64,000 bases of DNA from CALRWV02 sp943371965 (GTDB lineage Bacteria; Bacteroidota; JABWAT01), in contig CALRWV020000004.1 of NCBI GenBank assembly GCA_943371965.1, forward strand, positions 333,569 to 397,568, in the 5' to 3' direction. The translations under genes were made by a program, and so were the position numbers. The notes below the pieces were generated by a model. That model saw only the letters and a list, made by a program, of their open reading frames with translations, was not told the origin of the DNA and searched no databases. Positions 49,091 through 57,390 of the stretch are shown piece after piece; positions within the stretch are counted from its first letter, which is position 1; every line of letters starts with the position of its first letter.

Positions 49091-51736
49091 ATGACACATA
49101 AACAAATCAATAAAATACTTGGAGCGGTTGTTTTCCTAACTGCTTTCATTTTGTATTTCATCACCATGAGTCCTACCGTTTCTTTTTGGGATTGCGGTGA
49201 ATTCATTGCAACCTCATTTACCATGGGTGTTCCCCACCCTCCCGGCGCACCCATATTTCTTGTATTGGGAAGAGTTTTTACCTCAATTCCATTTTTTGAA
49301 GATATCGGTCGCAGAATGAATCTGGTTTCTACAATAAGTTCTGCTGCAACCATTTTGCTTCTTTATTTGATCATTGTCAGACTCATCCGTGAATGGAAAC
49401 CGCAACCGGATACCTGGAGCTGGATTGATAAAGTTTCAGTTTACGGTGCTGGTGTTATTGGTGCTTTCGTTTTTATGGTTTCTGACAGTTTCTGGTTCAA
49501 TGCGGTTGAAGCCGAAGTTTATGCCATTTCAATGTGTTTGACTGCTTTGGTTACCTGGCTGATTTTAAAATGGACAGAACAGGCAAATGAACCTGGAAAC
49601 GAAAGATGGCTGCTGCTGATCGCTTACATGTTTGGTATTGCCACCGCAATCCACTTGTTGAACCTGTTAGCCTTTTTCTTCATAGCATGTATTTATTATT
49701 TCAAAAAATACGAATTTTCGCTTACCACTTTCTTTGTTCTGATTGGTGTATCCATCGTTATCTTTTTCTCTATTTATCCCGGAATTGTCAAATACGGACC
49801 AAGCCTAGTTTCCAAAGGCTGGTTTGTTTCCATCATTGTTATTGGCGGATTGCTTTATGCTATTTACTGGACTCAGGTGAACAGACACAAGCTTATGAAT
49901 CTTGCTTTGCTTTCAGTACTGATGATCGGATTGGGGTATGCATCTTACGCGGTTATTTATATCAGGGCAAATGTTGATCCTCCAATCAATGAAAATGATC
50001 CTTCAACATCTGAAAAAATGTATTCTTATCTGAACCGCGAACAGTACGGTGATTCTCCAATTTTCCCTAGAAGATGGAGTGACGATCCTCAGCATCAGCA
50101 GGAATACAGAAAATACAAATCCGACTGGGAATATTTCTGGGGATATCAGGTTAACCACATGTTCAACCGTTATTTTGCATGGAATTTTGTTGGAAAATCG
50201 AGTGATATTCAGGATTCGGATTACGACATTTCGAAATATTGGATGCTGCCGTTTATTCTGGGTATGATTGGAATGGTTCATCATTTTTCAAGGGACTGGA
50301 AACGTGGAATTTCAGTTTTCGCACTTTTCTTTCTGACAGGTTATGCCATTATTCTTTACCTCAATCAAACATCACCTCAACCCAGAGAGCGTGACTATTC
50401 CTATGTGGGAGCTTTTTTTGCTTTTGCAATCTGGATTGGAATCGGTGCAAACTTTTTTATTGAATACATCAAAGAATCAGTTAAAGGCGAAGGACTTCAA
50501 AAAATTCTTGTCCCGGTTACCATCGCACTTCTGATTGTTTTCATTCCTGGAAGAATGCTGGCTGTCAATTTCCATGAACATGATAGAAGCGGTAATTATG
50601 TTGCTTACGATTATGCAAGGAATATTCTTGCAGGATTAGAACAAAACGCAGTATTATTTACCAATGGTGATAATGATACGTTCCCGCTTTGGTATCAGCA
50701 GGAAGTTGAACGTTACCGTACTGATGTCAGAATTGTGAATCTTTCTCTGTTGAACACAGATTGGTACATCAAACAACTTAAGAACAATATGCCAAGAGAA
50801 GCTCAAAAAGTTAGCCTTCCTTCGAATATGACCGATGATCTGATAACAGGAATTGGACCTATGCAATGGGCACCGGAAGGACGCGTGATTGAAATTCCAG
50901 TTAATAAAACAAATGTGAAGGAATCTGATTTGGGAAAAACAGTTGATTACCTGAAAATTCAGGATACTATCAGCTGGAAAATGGATGCAACTATCCATGT
51001 CCGCGATTATTCATTGATCCGTGTTCAGGATTTTATGATTTACAATATCATCCGTGCCAACGAATGGAGACGCCCAATCTATTTCGCCATTACAGTTCCT
51101 GAATACAACAGAATTGGAATTGACAACTATCTGAGACTTGAAGGTTTGGTTTACAGACTTGTTCCATCAAAAGGTGGAAATCCGTTTGATACCATTGAAG
51201 AAGAAACCATGCGTTCCAATCTTTTTGAAAAATACTGGTACCGCAATCTGAACAGTGAAGATGTTTATTACGATGAAAATATCAGAAGACTGGTTATCAA
51301 TTACCGAAATCTGTTTTTACGTTTAAGCTATTCTTATTTTGAACGCAATGATTCATTGACTGCAGCTTCAGTTGTTGATAAAATGCAGGAAATGATTCCG
51401 GCAAAAGTATTTCCGTATGATGATGCAAGAACTCTTGTAAGCATTTCTGAAATTTACAAATCTTTGCCCAGTTACCAGCAGAAATATTTTGAAGTTTTGG
51501 CTGATGCTGAAGAAATTATAAAAACACAGATGCAGAGTCAGAATGCCGATCCAAGCAATTTTATGCTTCTTGAAAAAATATATGCAGGAACAAAACGCTA
51601 TCAGGAAGCAATTGGAATTCTTGAACAATTACTTGTTAGATATCCGAACGAACCTGAATTGACCCGCCGCATTGATAATTACAAAAAACTGATGCAAACC
51701 AGTCAACCACAAACACCGGCGGCAACTGGGAAGTGA
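49091..51736 (+). CDS. DUF2723 membrane glycosyltransferase-like protein (PMT/TMEM260 type)
   Basis: The product has 881 residues. The N-terminal half has about 11-13 transmembrane helices. The first luminal/periplasmic loop TMSPTVSFWDCGEFIATSFTMGVPHPPGAP contains the DxxE-like catalytic signature of DUF2723, a GT-C fold related to protein O-mannosyltransferases. SPQPRERDYSYVGAFFAF is another family hallmark. The C-terminal half (about 500-881) is a soluble domain, with NGDNDTFPLWYQQEVE and TPR-like helices at the end. It probably transfers a polyprenyl-linked sugar to exported proteins. Overlaps the following GT2 gene by 4 nt (GTGA). Confidence 0.93.
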   Translation: MTHKQINKILGAVVFLTAFILYFITMSPTVSFWDCGEFIATSFTMGVPHPPGAPIFLVLGRVFTSIPFFEDIGRRMNLVSTISSAATILLLYLIIVRLIREWKPQPDTWSWIDKVSVYGAGVIGAFVFMVSDSFWFNAVEAEVYAISMCLTALVTWLILKWTEQANEPGNERWLLLIAYMFGIATAIHLLNLLAFFFIACIYYFKKYEFSLTTFFVLIGVSIVIFFSIYPGIVKYGPSLVSKGWFVSIIVIGGLLYAIYWTQVNRHKLMNLALLSVLMIGLGYASYAVIYIRANVDPPINENDPSTSEKMYSYLNREQYGDSPIFPRRWSDDPQHQQEYRKYKSDWEYFWGYQVNHMFNRYFAWNFVGKSSDIQDSDYDISKYWMLPFILGMIGMVHHFSRDWKRGISVFALFFLTGYAIILYLNQTSPQPRERDYSYVGAFFAFAIWIGIGANFFIEYIKESVKGEGLQKILVPVTIALLIVFIPGRMLAVNFHEHDRSGNYVAYDYARNILAGLEQNAVLFTNGDNDTFPLWYQQEVERYRTDVRIVNLSLLNTDWYIKQLKNNMPREAQKVSLPSNMTDDLITGIGPMQWAPEGRVIEIPVNKTNVKESDLGKTVDYLKIQDTISWKMDATIHVRDYSLIRVQDFMIYNIIRANEWRRPIYFAITVPEYNRIGIDNYLRLEGLVYRLVPSKGGNPFDTIEEETMRSNLFEKYWYRNLNSEDVYYDENIRRLVINYRNLFLRLSYSYFERNDSLTAASVVDKMQEMIPAKVFPYDDARTLVSISEIYKSLPSYQQKYFEVLADAEEIIKTQMQSQNADPSNFMLLEKIYAGTKRYQEAIGILEQLLVRYPNEPELTRRIDNYKKLMQTSQPQTPAATGK

Positions 51737-52782
51737 TTTCATTCAGCATCATCATTCCACACTTTAACGGAGAGCGGATTCTGGCGGATTGCCTGAATTC
51801 GCTTTTTCGTTCACAAGGTAACTTTGAAGTTATTTTGGTGGATAATGGATCAACCGATCAGTCAATCGAACAAACACGAAAACAATTTCCCCAAGTAAAA
51901 ATAGCAGTTTCAGGATCAAATCTGGGCTATGCCGGAGGCTGCACGTTTGGAGCGGATTTCGCAAAAAACGAATGGCTTATTTTTCTGAACAATGATGTGG
52001 AAGTTGCCGAAAACTGGCTGACTGAACTTGAAACTGCAATTCATAAAAATCCGGGTACAGAAATCTTTCAACCAAAAATCCTATCACTTCAGGCTCACCG
52101 GAATGGAAAGAAAATTTTTGATTATGCGGGTGGTGCCGGAGGAAGAATTGATTTTCTGGGATATCCGTTTGCTTATGGAAGGATTATGTGGAAAGTCATT
52201 GAAGATTTTGGAAAATATGATGAAACGAAGGAATTGTTCTGGGCTTCAGGAACGGCTTTGGTCATTAAATCTGAAACAGCAAAATCTTTAAGTTTTTTTG
52301 ATACTCTGTTTTTTGCCCACATGGAAGAAATTGATCTGTGCTGGAGACTTCATCAAATCGGAGGATCAATCAAATCAGTTCCATCTTCCGTTGTTTATCA
52401 CCTTGGCGGACAGACATTGGCTTTGGGAAATCCACAAAAAATTTATTTGAATCACCGGAACAATTGGTATCTGACTTTCAAAAACTTCCCCCTTATTATT
52501 TTTATTCTAACCTTTCCGCCGAGATTGTTTTTGGATATTGTTGCCATGTTCTTTTACACTCTGCAAAAGGGAAAAGAAGGATTTGTGATCATTCCAAGAG
52601 CATATCAGTGGCTGATTATGAATTTAACACTGATGATTTCAAACCGCAGAAAGTGGATAAAATTTAAAAAAGATCATCCGAAAAAAACGGGATATTTTTC
52701 TGTTCTGAAAAAAATGAACAAGGTTCCGGTGGTTTTCAGAATTCCGCTTCAGGCATTGAAAGCAAAATTAATGAAAGGCTGA
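51733..52782 (+). CDS. Family 2 glycosyltransferase
   Basis: The product has 349 residues with a GTG start inside the stop region of the DUF2723 gene (GTGA). The GT-A fold start SIIIPHFNGERILADCLNSLFRS, nucleotide-binding ILVDNGSTDQS, and acidic metal site FLNNDVEV (DxD-like) are visible. MEEIDLCWRLHQIG is the acceptor-side motif of rhamnosyl-type GT2 enzymes. Hydrophobic C-terminal segments (about 250-300) suggest membrane attachment. Coupling with DUF2723 suggests that both act in one lipid-linked glycan or glycoprotein pathway. Confidence 0.94.
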   Translation: MISFSIIIPHFNGERILADCLNSLFRSQGNFEVILVDNGSTDQSIEQTRKQFPQVKIAVSGSNLGYAGGCTFGADFAKNEWLIFLNNDVEVAENWLTELETAIHKNPGTEIFQPKILSLQAHRNGKKIFDYAGGAGGRIDFLGYPFAYGRIMWKVIEDFGKYDETKELFWASGTALVIKSETAKSLSFFDTLFFAHMEEIDLCWRLHQIGGSIKSVPSSVVYHLGGQTLALGNPQKIYLNHRNNWYLTFKNFPLIIFILTFPPRLFLDIVAMFFYTLQKGKEGFVIIPRAYQWLIMNLTLMISNRRKWIKFKKDHPKKTGYFSVLKKMNKVPVVFRIPLQALKAKLMKG

Positions 52783-52785
52783 TTC

Positions 52786-53538
52786 ATGATTAAAAAGTTA
52801 ATTATTGTGCTGATATTGTTTCTGATTTCTTCCAAACAAAGTTTTGGACAACCATTTATAGTAGGCAGCATTACTTATGATTATATGAAATACAGCGGTT
52901 CACAAAACTCAAGTAATTCACATTATTATTTTAATTACCAATCTTCTGATCCTTCTATCCTTTTAGACAGTACAAATAGCGGGAGTTTTGGTTTTGGATT
53001 AACCATGTCTATACCAGTTTCCCAAAAAATATTAATTGATATTGGGCTCAATTACTTTAAGACAGAAACAAACATTAAACTGGGTTACGGTTATTATCCA
53101 GAGTGGGAATTTATTTACTCATATCCAATCAAATCTGATATTTTGTATTTGCCAATCGGAATTAAATATTGTCTGGATACGAAAATAAATAAAGAACGTT
53201 TTGGTTATGTCGTTGCAGGGTTTAACATCAGACTTTTTGAAAATAAAAGTAAGGATTATGTTGTTTACTCACAAATTAGCAATAATGGATCCCCATCAAA
53301 CAAATATTTACAAACCAGATATTCACCTCCATTAGATATAAAAAGTAATGGGGTTCCATTTTATTTGGGATTTGGTGTATTTGTTAATAGGTTGAACGTT
53401 GAATTGCGCTATAATAATTCTTTGATTGGCTTTTCTGACCCAAATAAACAAACAGATGTTTTTTCCGGCTATGGAACTTCTTATCATATATCGGTAGGTT
53501 TTAAAATTCTTGATTTTAGCAAGGAAAAGCCACTTTAA
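52786..53538 (+). CDS. Outer-membrane beta-barrel (porin-family) protein
   Basis: The product has 250 residues with a signal peptide to QSFGQ. It has alternating aromatic/hydrophobic strands, FGFGLTMSIPVSQKILIDIGLNYFKTET, LPIGIKYCLDTK, FYLGFGVFVNRLNVELRYN and the final YHISVGFKILDF, consistent with an eight-strand barrel of the OmpA/porin-family type. It starts 3 bp after the GT2 stop, so probably belongs to the same transcript. No specific function. Confidence 0.8.
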   Translation: MIKKLIIVLILFLISSKQSFGQPFIVGSITYDYMKYSGSQNSSNSHYYFNYQSSDPSILLDSTNSGSFGFGLTMSIPVSQKILIDIGLNYFKTETNIKLGYGYYPEWEFIYSYPIKSDILYLPIGIKYCLDTKINKERFGYVVAGFNIRLFENKSKDYVVYSQISNNGSPSNKYLQTRYSPPLDIKSNGVPFYLGFGVFVNRLNVELRYNNSLIGFSDPNKQTDVFSGYGTSYHISVGFKILDFSKEKPL

Positions 53539-53594
53539 TTTTAATTTATCCGATTCATCTTTTATATTTACAGCAAAACAGAAAGTATGCAGAC

Positions 53595-54044
53595 ATGTCA
53601 GTTGTTTTAGGAAAAGAAGAATTAGCCGAGATTTCAAAAGTTTTGGGTGTAGAACCAAAGGTACTAGGCAATAATATCCGCTTTGAAATCAATCATGCTG
53701 ATGACAGCCGTAAGCTGACGCTTGAAATCTATTACAATATTCCAATCGGCACCTCCGAAGGAACTCTGATTACTGTTTATACCGCCAATTCACACCTGCA
53801 ACTTCATTTTTGTACAGGTTTTGTGGTATCTGAAATGCTTGAAGAAGTTACATTTGTTGCCGAATCAGGAAATAAAGTTTCCGGTCTGATCATCGAAAAA
53901 CAGGGCGGATGTTCACTTTTCTGCAACCTTGACCGCGAAATTCTTTCAGGCGATTTTACCCAAATGGGTCCGGAAGTTATGATGGGTGGAATTGCTCTTT
54001 CCCTTACCGAACATATTCTGCAATCGCCTCCCGGAAAGGAATAA
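53595..54044 (+). CDS. Conserved-looking cytosolic protein of unknown function
   Basis: The product has 149 residues with no signal peptide. Alpha/beta composition: SVVLGKEELAEISKVLGVEPKVL (helical), RKLTLEIYYNIPIGTSEGTLITVYTANSHLQLHFCTGFV (strands), SGLIIEKQGGCSLFCNLDREIL and a C-terminal helix GGIALSLTEHILQ. No family is recognised. The AT-rich start follows 56 bp after the OMP gene, and its stop is 6 bp before the TTG start of ybeY, so it is probably co-translated with ybeY. Confidence 0.75.
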   Translation: MSVVLGKEELAEISKVLGVEPKVLGNNIRFEINHADDSRKLTLEIYYNIPIGTSEGTLITVYTANSHLQLHFCTGFVVSEMLEEVTFVAESGNKVSGLIIEKQGGCSLFCNLDREILSGDFTQMGPEVMMGGIALSLTEHILQSPPGKE

Positions 54045-54050
54045 TGCATT

Positions 54051-54473
54051 TTGGGATCCGTAAAAATTTTAGTCCAGCATCCGAACCCTCCTAAATTAAA
54101 AAAACGAATATTATCGGCACTTTCTAAAACAGTAATCGAATCTGAAGGATTTGATGTTGATTCGGTTAATGTTGTTCTGACCGATAATCCATACATTCTT
54201 GATATTAATTCGAAATATCTGAACCATCAATATGAAACAGACGTTATCTCCTTCAGGCTCAATGAAGGAAAAACTGTAGAAGGCGAAATTTATATCAGTT
54301 TGGATGTTGCAGCAGTTCAGGCAAAAGAATACAAAGTTGAATTTGAGAATGAACTGGCAAGATTAGTTGCCCATGGAACGCTCCATTTATGCGGTTATGA
54401 TGACCAAAGCGACACAGAAAAGAAACAAATGACATCCAAAGAGAACATTTACCTGAAAAAGGTGATGGTTTGA
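54051..54473 (+). CDS. ybeY: Endoribonuclease YbeY (rRNA maturation)
   Basis: The product has 140 residues from a TTG start at 54051, with GGAAAGGA about 9 bp upstream in the end of the previous gene. No ATG is available in frame near the conserved start VKILVQH. The fold-defining VVLTDNPYILDINSKYLNHQYETDVISF and zinc-site ARLVAHGTLHLCGYDDQSD are clear. The third metal ligand, usually His in HGxLHLxGYDH, is Asp here (GYDD). The family processes the 16S rRNA 3' end and takes part in ribosome quality control. Confidence 0.93.
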   Translation: MGSVKILVQHPNPPKLKKRILSALSKTVIESEGFDVDSVNVVLTDNPYILDINSKYLNHQYETDVISFRLNEGKTVEGEIYISLDVAAVQAKEYKVEFENELARLVAHGTLHLCGYDDQSDTEKKQMTSKENIYLKKVMV

Positions 54474-54661
54474 TGTGTTTTTGTGCAGATGCAGTGAGTG
54501 ACAAAAATCATAGCACGAAATTATTGCATAGCGGAATCGAAAATAATGTGTGATATTCGCACAAGTAAAACTGTTCTTTATTAAATTTTTTCAGCTGTTT
54601 GTCTTCCAAACTCAAGGGATTCAACAAATAAAATGACCTTTAGGGTCAGAAAGAAACTTGA

Positions 54662-54964
54662 ATGAGCCAAATGCTAACGCCTCAAGCCGAATCAAATCAA
54701 ACACCACAATTTTTCAGAGTACTCAACGAAGCCGAAAGAACGGTTATTTCACCGGATGCATTCGGTTATATCATTAAAATGATTGCATTGGGTATTTTGT
54801 CATTTGATGAATCGGAATCTCTGATTGAACGTGCCATGACTTCCGGTTTTCTTCCTGTAGGATTGGAAGATATTGAATACTGGGCAAACGGAATTCTGCT
54901 TGAAAATCAGTTTATTCAAACACCGCACATCAAACTGATCAATTCATCAAATATAGTCCATTAA
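54662..54964 (+). CDS. DUF494 (Smg-like) protein
   Basis: The product has 100 residues. The segment FFRVLNEAERTVISPDAFGYIIKMIALGILSFDESESLIERAM...LEDIEYWANGILLEN aligns by eye with the C-terminal half of Smg/DUF494 proteins (RVF..EE...L...GF...LE..GIL....E.VIDR...L....DLED.KW....L...). It lacks the N-terminal half of the E. coli protein. It lies directly upstream of topA, the conserved smg-topA arrangement seen in distant bacteria, which supports the call. The upstream gap (54640-54655) holds a small TGACC-TTTA-GGGTCA hairpin. Confidence 0.78.
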   Translation: MSQMLTPQAESNQTPQFFRVLNEAERTVISPDAFGYIIKMIALGILSFDESESLIERAMTSGFLPVGLEDIEYWANGILLENQFIQTPHIKLINSSNIVH

Positions 54965-55035
54965 AAAGTTCTGACCTTTTAAAGTTTTAAAGTATCCTTC
55001 GGGTTACATTTCATTTATTTAACAAGTTTAATATT

Positions 55036-57309
55036 ATGGCAAAATCTCTCGTCATTGTGGAATCACCCACAAAAGCAAAAACAATCAGCAAATATCTTGG
55101 AAAAGATTTCTACATTGAATCTTCCGCCGGTCACATCAAAAATCTTCCTGAAAGCAAGTTGGGAATTGATGTAGAAAACGGTTATGTACCGGAATACGTA
55201 ACCATCAAAGGAAAAGCTGATGTAATCAAAAAGCTGGTTGAAAAAGCCGGCAAATCAGATCAGGTTTATATCGCAACGGATCCGGACCGTGAAGGTGAAG
55301 CTATTGCGTGGCATATTGCCCGTGAAATCAAAAAGAAAGCTTCCAATGTTCACCGTGTCATGTTTCATGAAATCACCAAAGACGCGGTAAAAAAAGCTAT
55401 TGCCACTCCCGGGAAAATAGACGAAAAACTGGTTGAAGCCCAACAGGCACGTCGGGTAATGGATAGAATTGTTGGTTATCAGGTTTCGCCGTTTTTATGG
55501 AAGGCTGTTTATAAGGGATTAAGTGCAGGTCGTGTTCAGACGGTTGCTCTCCGTTTGCTTTGTGAACGTGAAAGGGAAATTGCCGATTTCACACCGGAAG
55601 AATTCTGGAATCTGACAGGAACATTTCTGACCTCCAAGAAAAATGAATTTCTGGCGAAACTCCACAAAATTTCAAACAAGAATTTTACAATTAAAACTGA
55701 GGCTGATTCCAAAGCAACTGCAGAGGAAATCAAAAAACAGAGTTATGAGATAACTTCAGTTGAAAAGAAGGAAGTAAAAAGAAATCCGGGTGCGCCGTTT
55801 ATCACTTCAACAATCCAACAGGAAGCTTCAATCAGATTGCGTTTCACAACCAAAAGGACGATGATGATTGCACAGCAACTGTATGAAGGTATTGAACTGG
55901 ATAACGGTGAAGCAGTTGGTTTGATTACTTACATGAGAACAGATTCGGTTCGTGTGAGTGATGAAGCAGTTCAATCGGTCCGTGAATATATCAACAGCAG
56001 TTATGGAAAAGAATATCTTCCGAAAACCGCGAGAATTTACAAAACAAAAAAATCGGCTCAGGATGCGCACGAAGCAATCCGTCCAACAAGTTTGCAGTAT
56101 GAACCAAAGAAAATCAAGAAATCACTGACAGATGAACAGTTCAAATTGTATTCCCTGATCTGGAACCGTTTCGTTGCTTCCCAAATGGAATCAGCAGTTT
56201 TTGATCAGACAACCGTTGATATTACCGGTGGAAAATTCACTTTCCGTGCTGTGGGAAGCATTCAGAAATTTTCAGGCTTTCTTGCCGTTTACGAAGATGT
56301 AGACGAGAAAGAAACTGATGTTGATGAAGATGCAGAAAATGCAAAGCTTCCGGCAGAGTTGGCTGAAAAGCAAAAAGTTGATTTGAAAAAATTGGCTCAG
56401 AAACAGCATTTCACCAAAGCTCCTCCACGTTATTCGGAAGCAAGTCTGGTTAAAGAACTTGAAGCAAACGGAATTGGACGTCCTTCAACTTATTCAGGGA
56501 TTATTGCGACTCTAACAGAACGGAAATATGCAGAATTGAAGGAACGCCGTTTTCATGCAACCCAGGTTGGTTTGAGTGTGAATGATATTCTGATCAAAAG
56601 TTTCCCTCATATTTTCGATTATGATTTCACTGCGAAAATGGAAGATAAGCTTGATGAAATTGCAGAAGGAAATTCAAAGTACATCAAAGTTCTGGATGAA
56701 TTTTACCATCCGCTTCAGAAAATATTGTCCGGTTTGAACATCAAATCCATCAAGAAATCGATGGAAGAGGAAACAGACGAAAAATGTCCGAAATGCGGTT
56801 CGCCCATGATTATCAAATGGGGACGAAACGGCAAGTTCATGGCATGTTCAAATTATCCGGAATGTAAATCAACACGGGCGATCAATGCCGATAATACTTT
56901 AAAGGAAGAACCAAAAGTTGAACCTTTGGGACGCAATTGCCCAACCTGCGGAAATGAATTGGTTGCAAGAACCGGACGTTTTGGAAGATTTATTGCCTGT
57001 TCAACCTATCCGAAAGACTGTAAATACACAGAACGGATCATTGAAGAAAGCAAAATCATCATGCCTTGTCCGAAATGCGGAGAAAACAAGGTTTCTGAAA
57101 AACGGTCGAAAAAAGGAAAAATCTTTTTTGGCTGCAACGGATATCCGAAATGTGATTTTGCTTTGTGGGATCGTCCGGTATTGGAACCATGTCCAAAATG
57201 CAAAAACACCTATCTCCTTTTGAAAATTAAAAAAGGTGAGCAGTACAAATATTGCAACAATGAAACCTGTGATTACCGCGTTGATGTTGAAGCAGCGGTG
57301 GAAGCTTAA
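55036..57309 (+). CDS. topA: DNA topoisomerase I
   Basis: The product has 757 residues. Toprim domain SLVIVESPTKAKTISKYLG with E and D.D in ATDPDREGEAIAWH; catalytic tyrosine Y299 in ITYMRTDSVRVS; HEAIRPTS and GIGRPSTYSGIIATL motifs of type IA enzymes. The C-terminal tail carries four zinc-ribbon repeats, beginning CPKCGSPMIIKWGRNGKFMACSNYPEC (about 580) and ending CPKCKNTYLLLK...YCNNETCDY. It relaxes negative supercoils. A terminator follows. Confidence 0.98.
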   Translation: MAKSLVIVESPTKAKTISKYLGKDFYIESSAGHIKNLPESKLGIDVENGYVPEYVTIKGKADVIKKLVEKAGKSDQVYIATDPDREGEAIAWHIAREIKKKASNVHRVMFHEITKDAVKKAIATPGKIDEKLVEAQQARRVMDRIVGYQVSPFLWKAVYKGLSAGRVQTVALRLLCEREREIADFTPEEFWNLTGTFLTSKKNEFLAKLHKISNKNFTIKTEADSKATAEEIKKQSYEITSVEKKEVKRNPGAPFITSTIQQEASIRLRFTTKRTMMIAQQLYEGIELDNGEAVGLITYMRTDSVRVSDEAVQSVREYINSSYGKEYLPKTARIYKTKKSAQDAHEAIRPTSLQYEPKKIKKSLTDEQFKLYSLIWNRFVASQMESAVFDQTTVDITGGKFTFRAVGSIQKFSGFLAVYEDVDEKETDVDEDAENAKLPAELAEKQKVDLKKLAQKQHFTKAPPRYSEASLVKELEANGIGRPSTYSGIIATLTERKYAELKERRFHATQVGLSVNDILIKSFPHIFDYDFTAKMEDKLDEIAEGNSKYIKVLDEFYHPLQKILSGLNIKSIKKSMEEETDEKCPKCGSPMIIKWGRNGKFMACSNYPECKSTRAINADNTLKEEPKVEPLGRNCPTCGNELVARTGRFGRFIACSTYPKDCKYTERIIEESKIIMPCPKCGENKVSEKRSKKGKIFFGCNGYPKCDFALWDRPVLEPCPKCKNTYLLLKIKKGEQYKYCNNETCDYRVDVEAAVEA

Positions 57310-57355
57310 CAAACCGGAGCAAGGAACAGGGAAAAAGGATAAAGGAAGAATTTAG

Positions 57356-57390
57356 GCCTGACAGGTTGAAAAACTTGTCAGGCTTTTTTT
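57356..57390. terminator. Bidirectional intrinsic terminator between topA and GH31
   Basis: GCCTGACAGGTT (57356-57367) pairs with AACTTGTCAGGC (57372-57383), one mismatch, loop GAAA, followed by eight T. It lies between converging topA and the first GH31 gene. It resembles the AACCTGACAGGT palindrome family at 39717. Confidence 0.75.
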
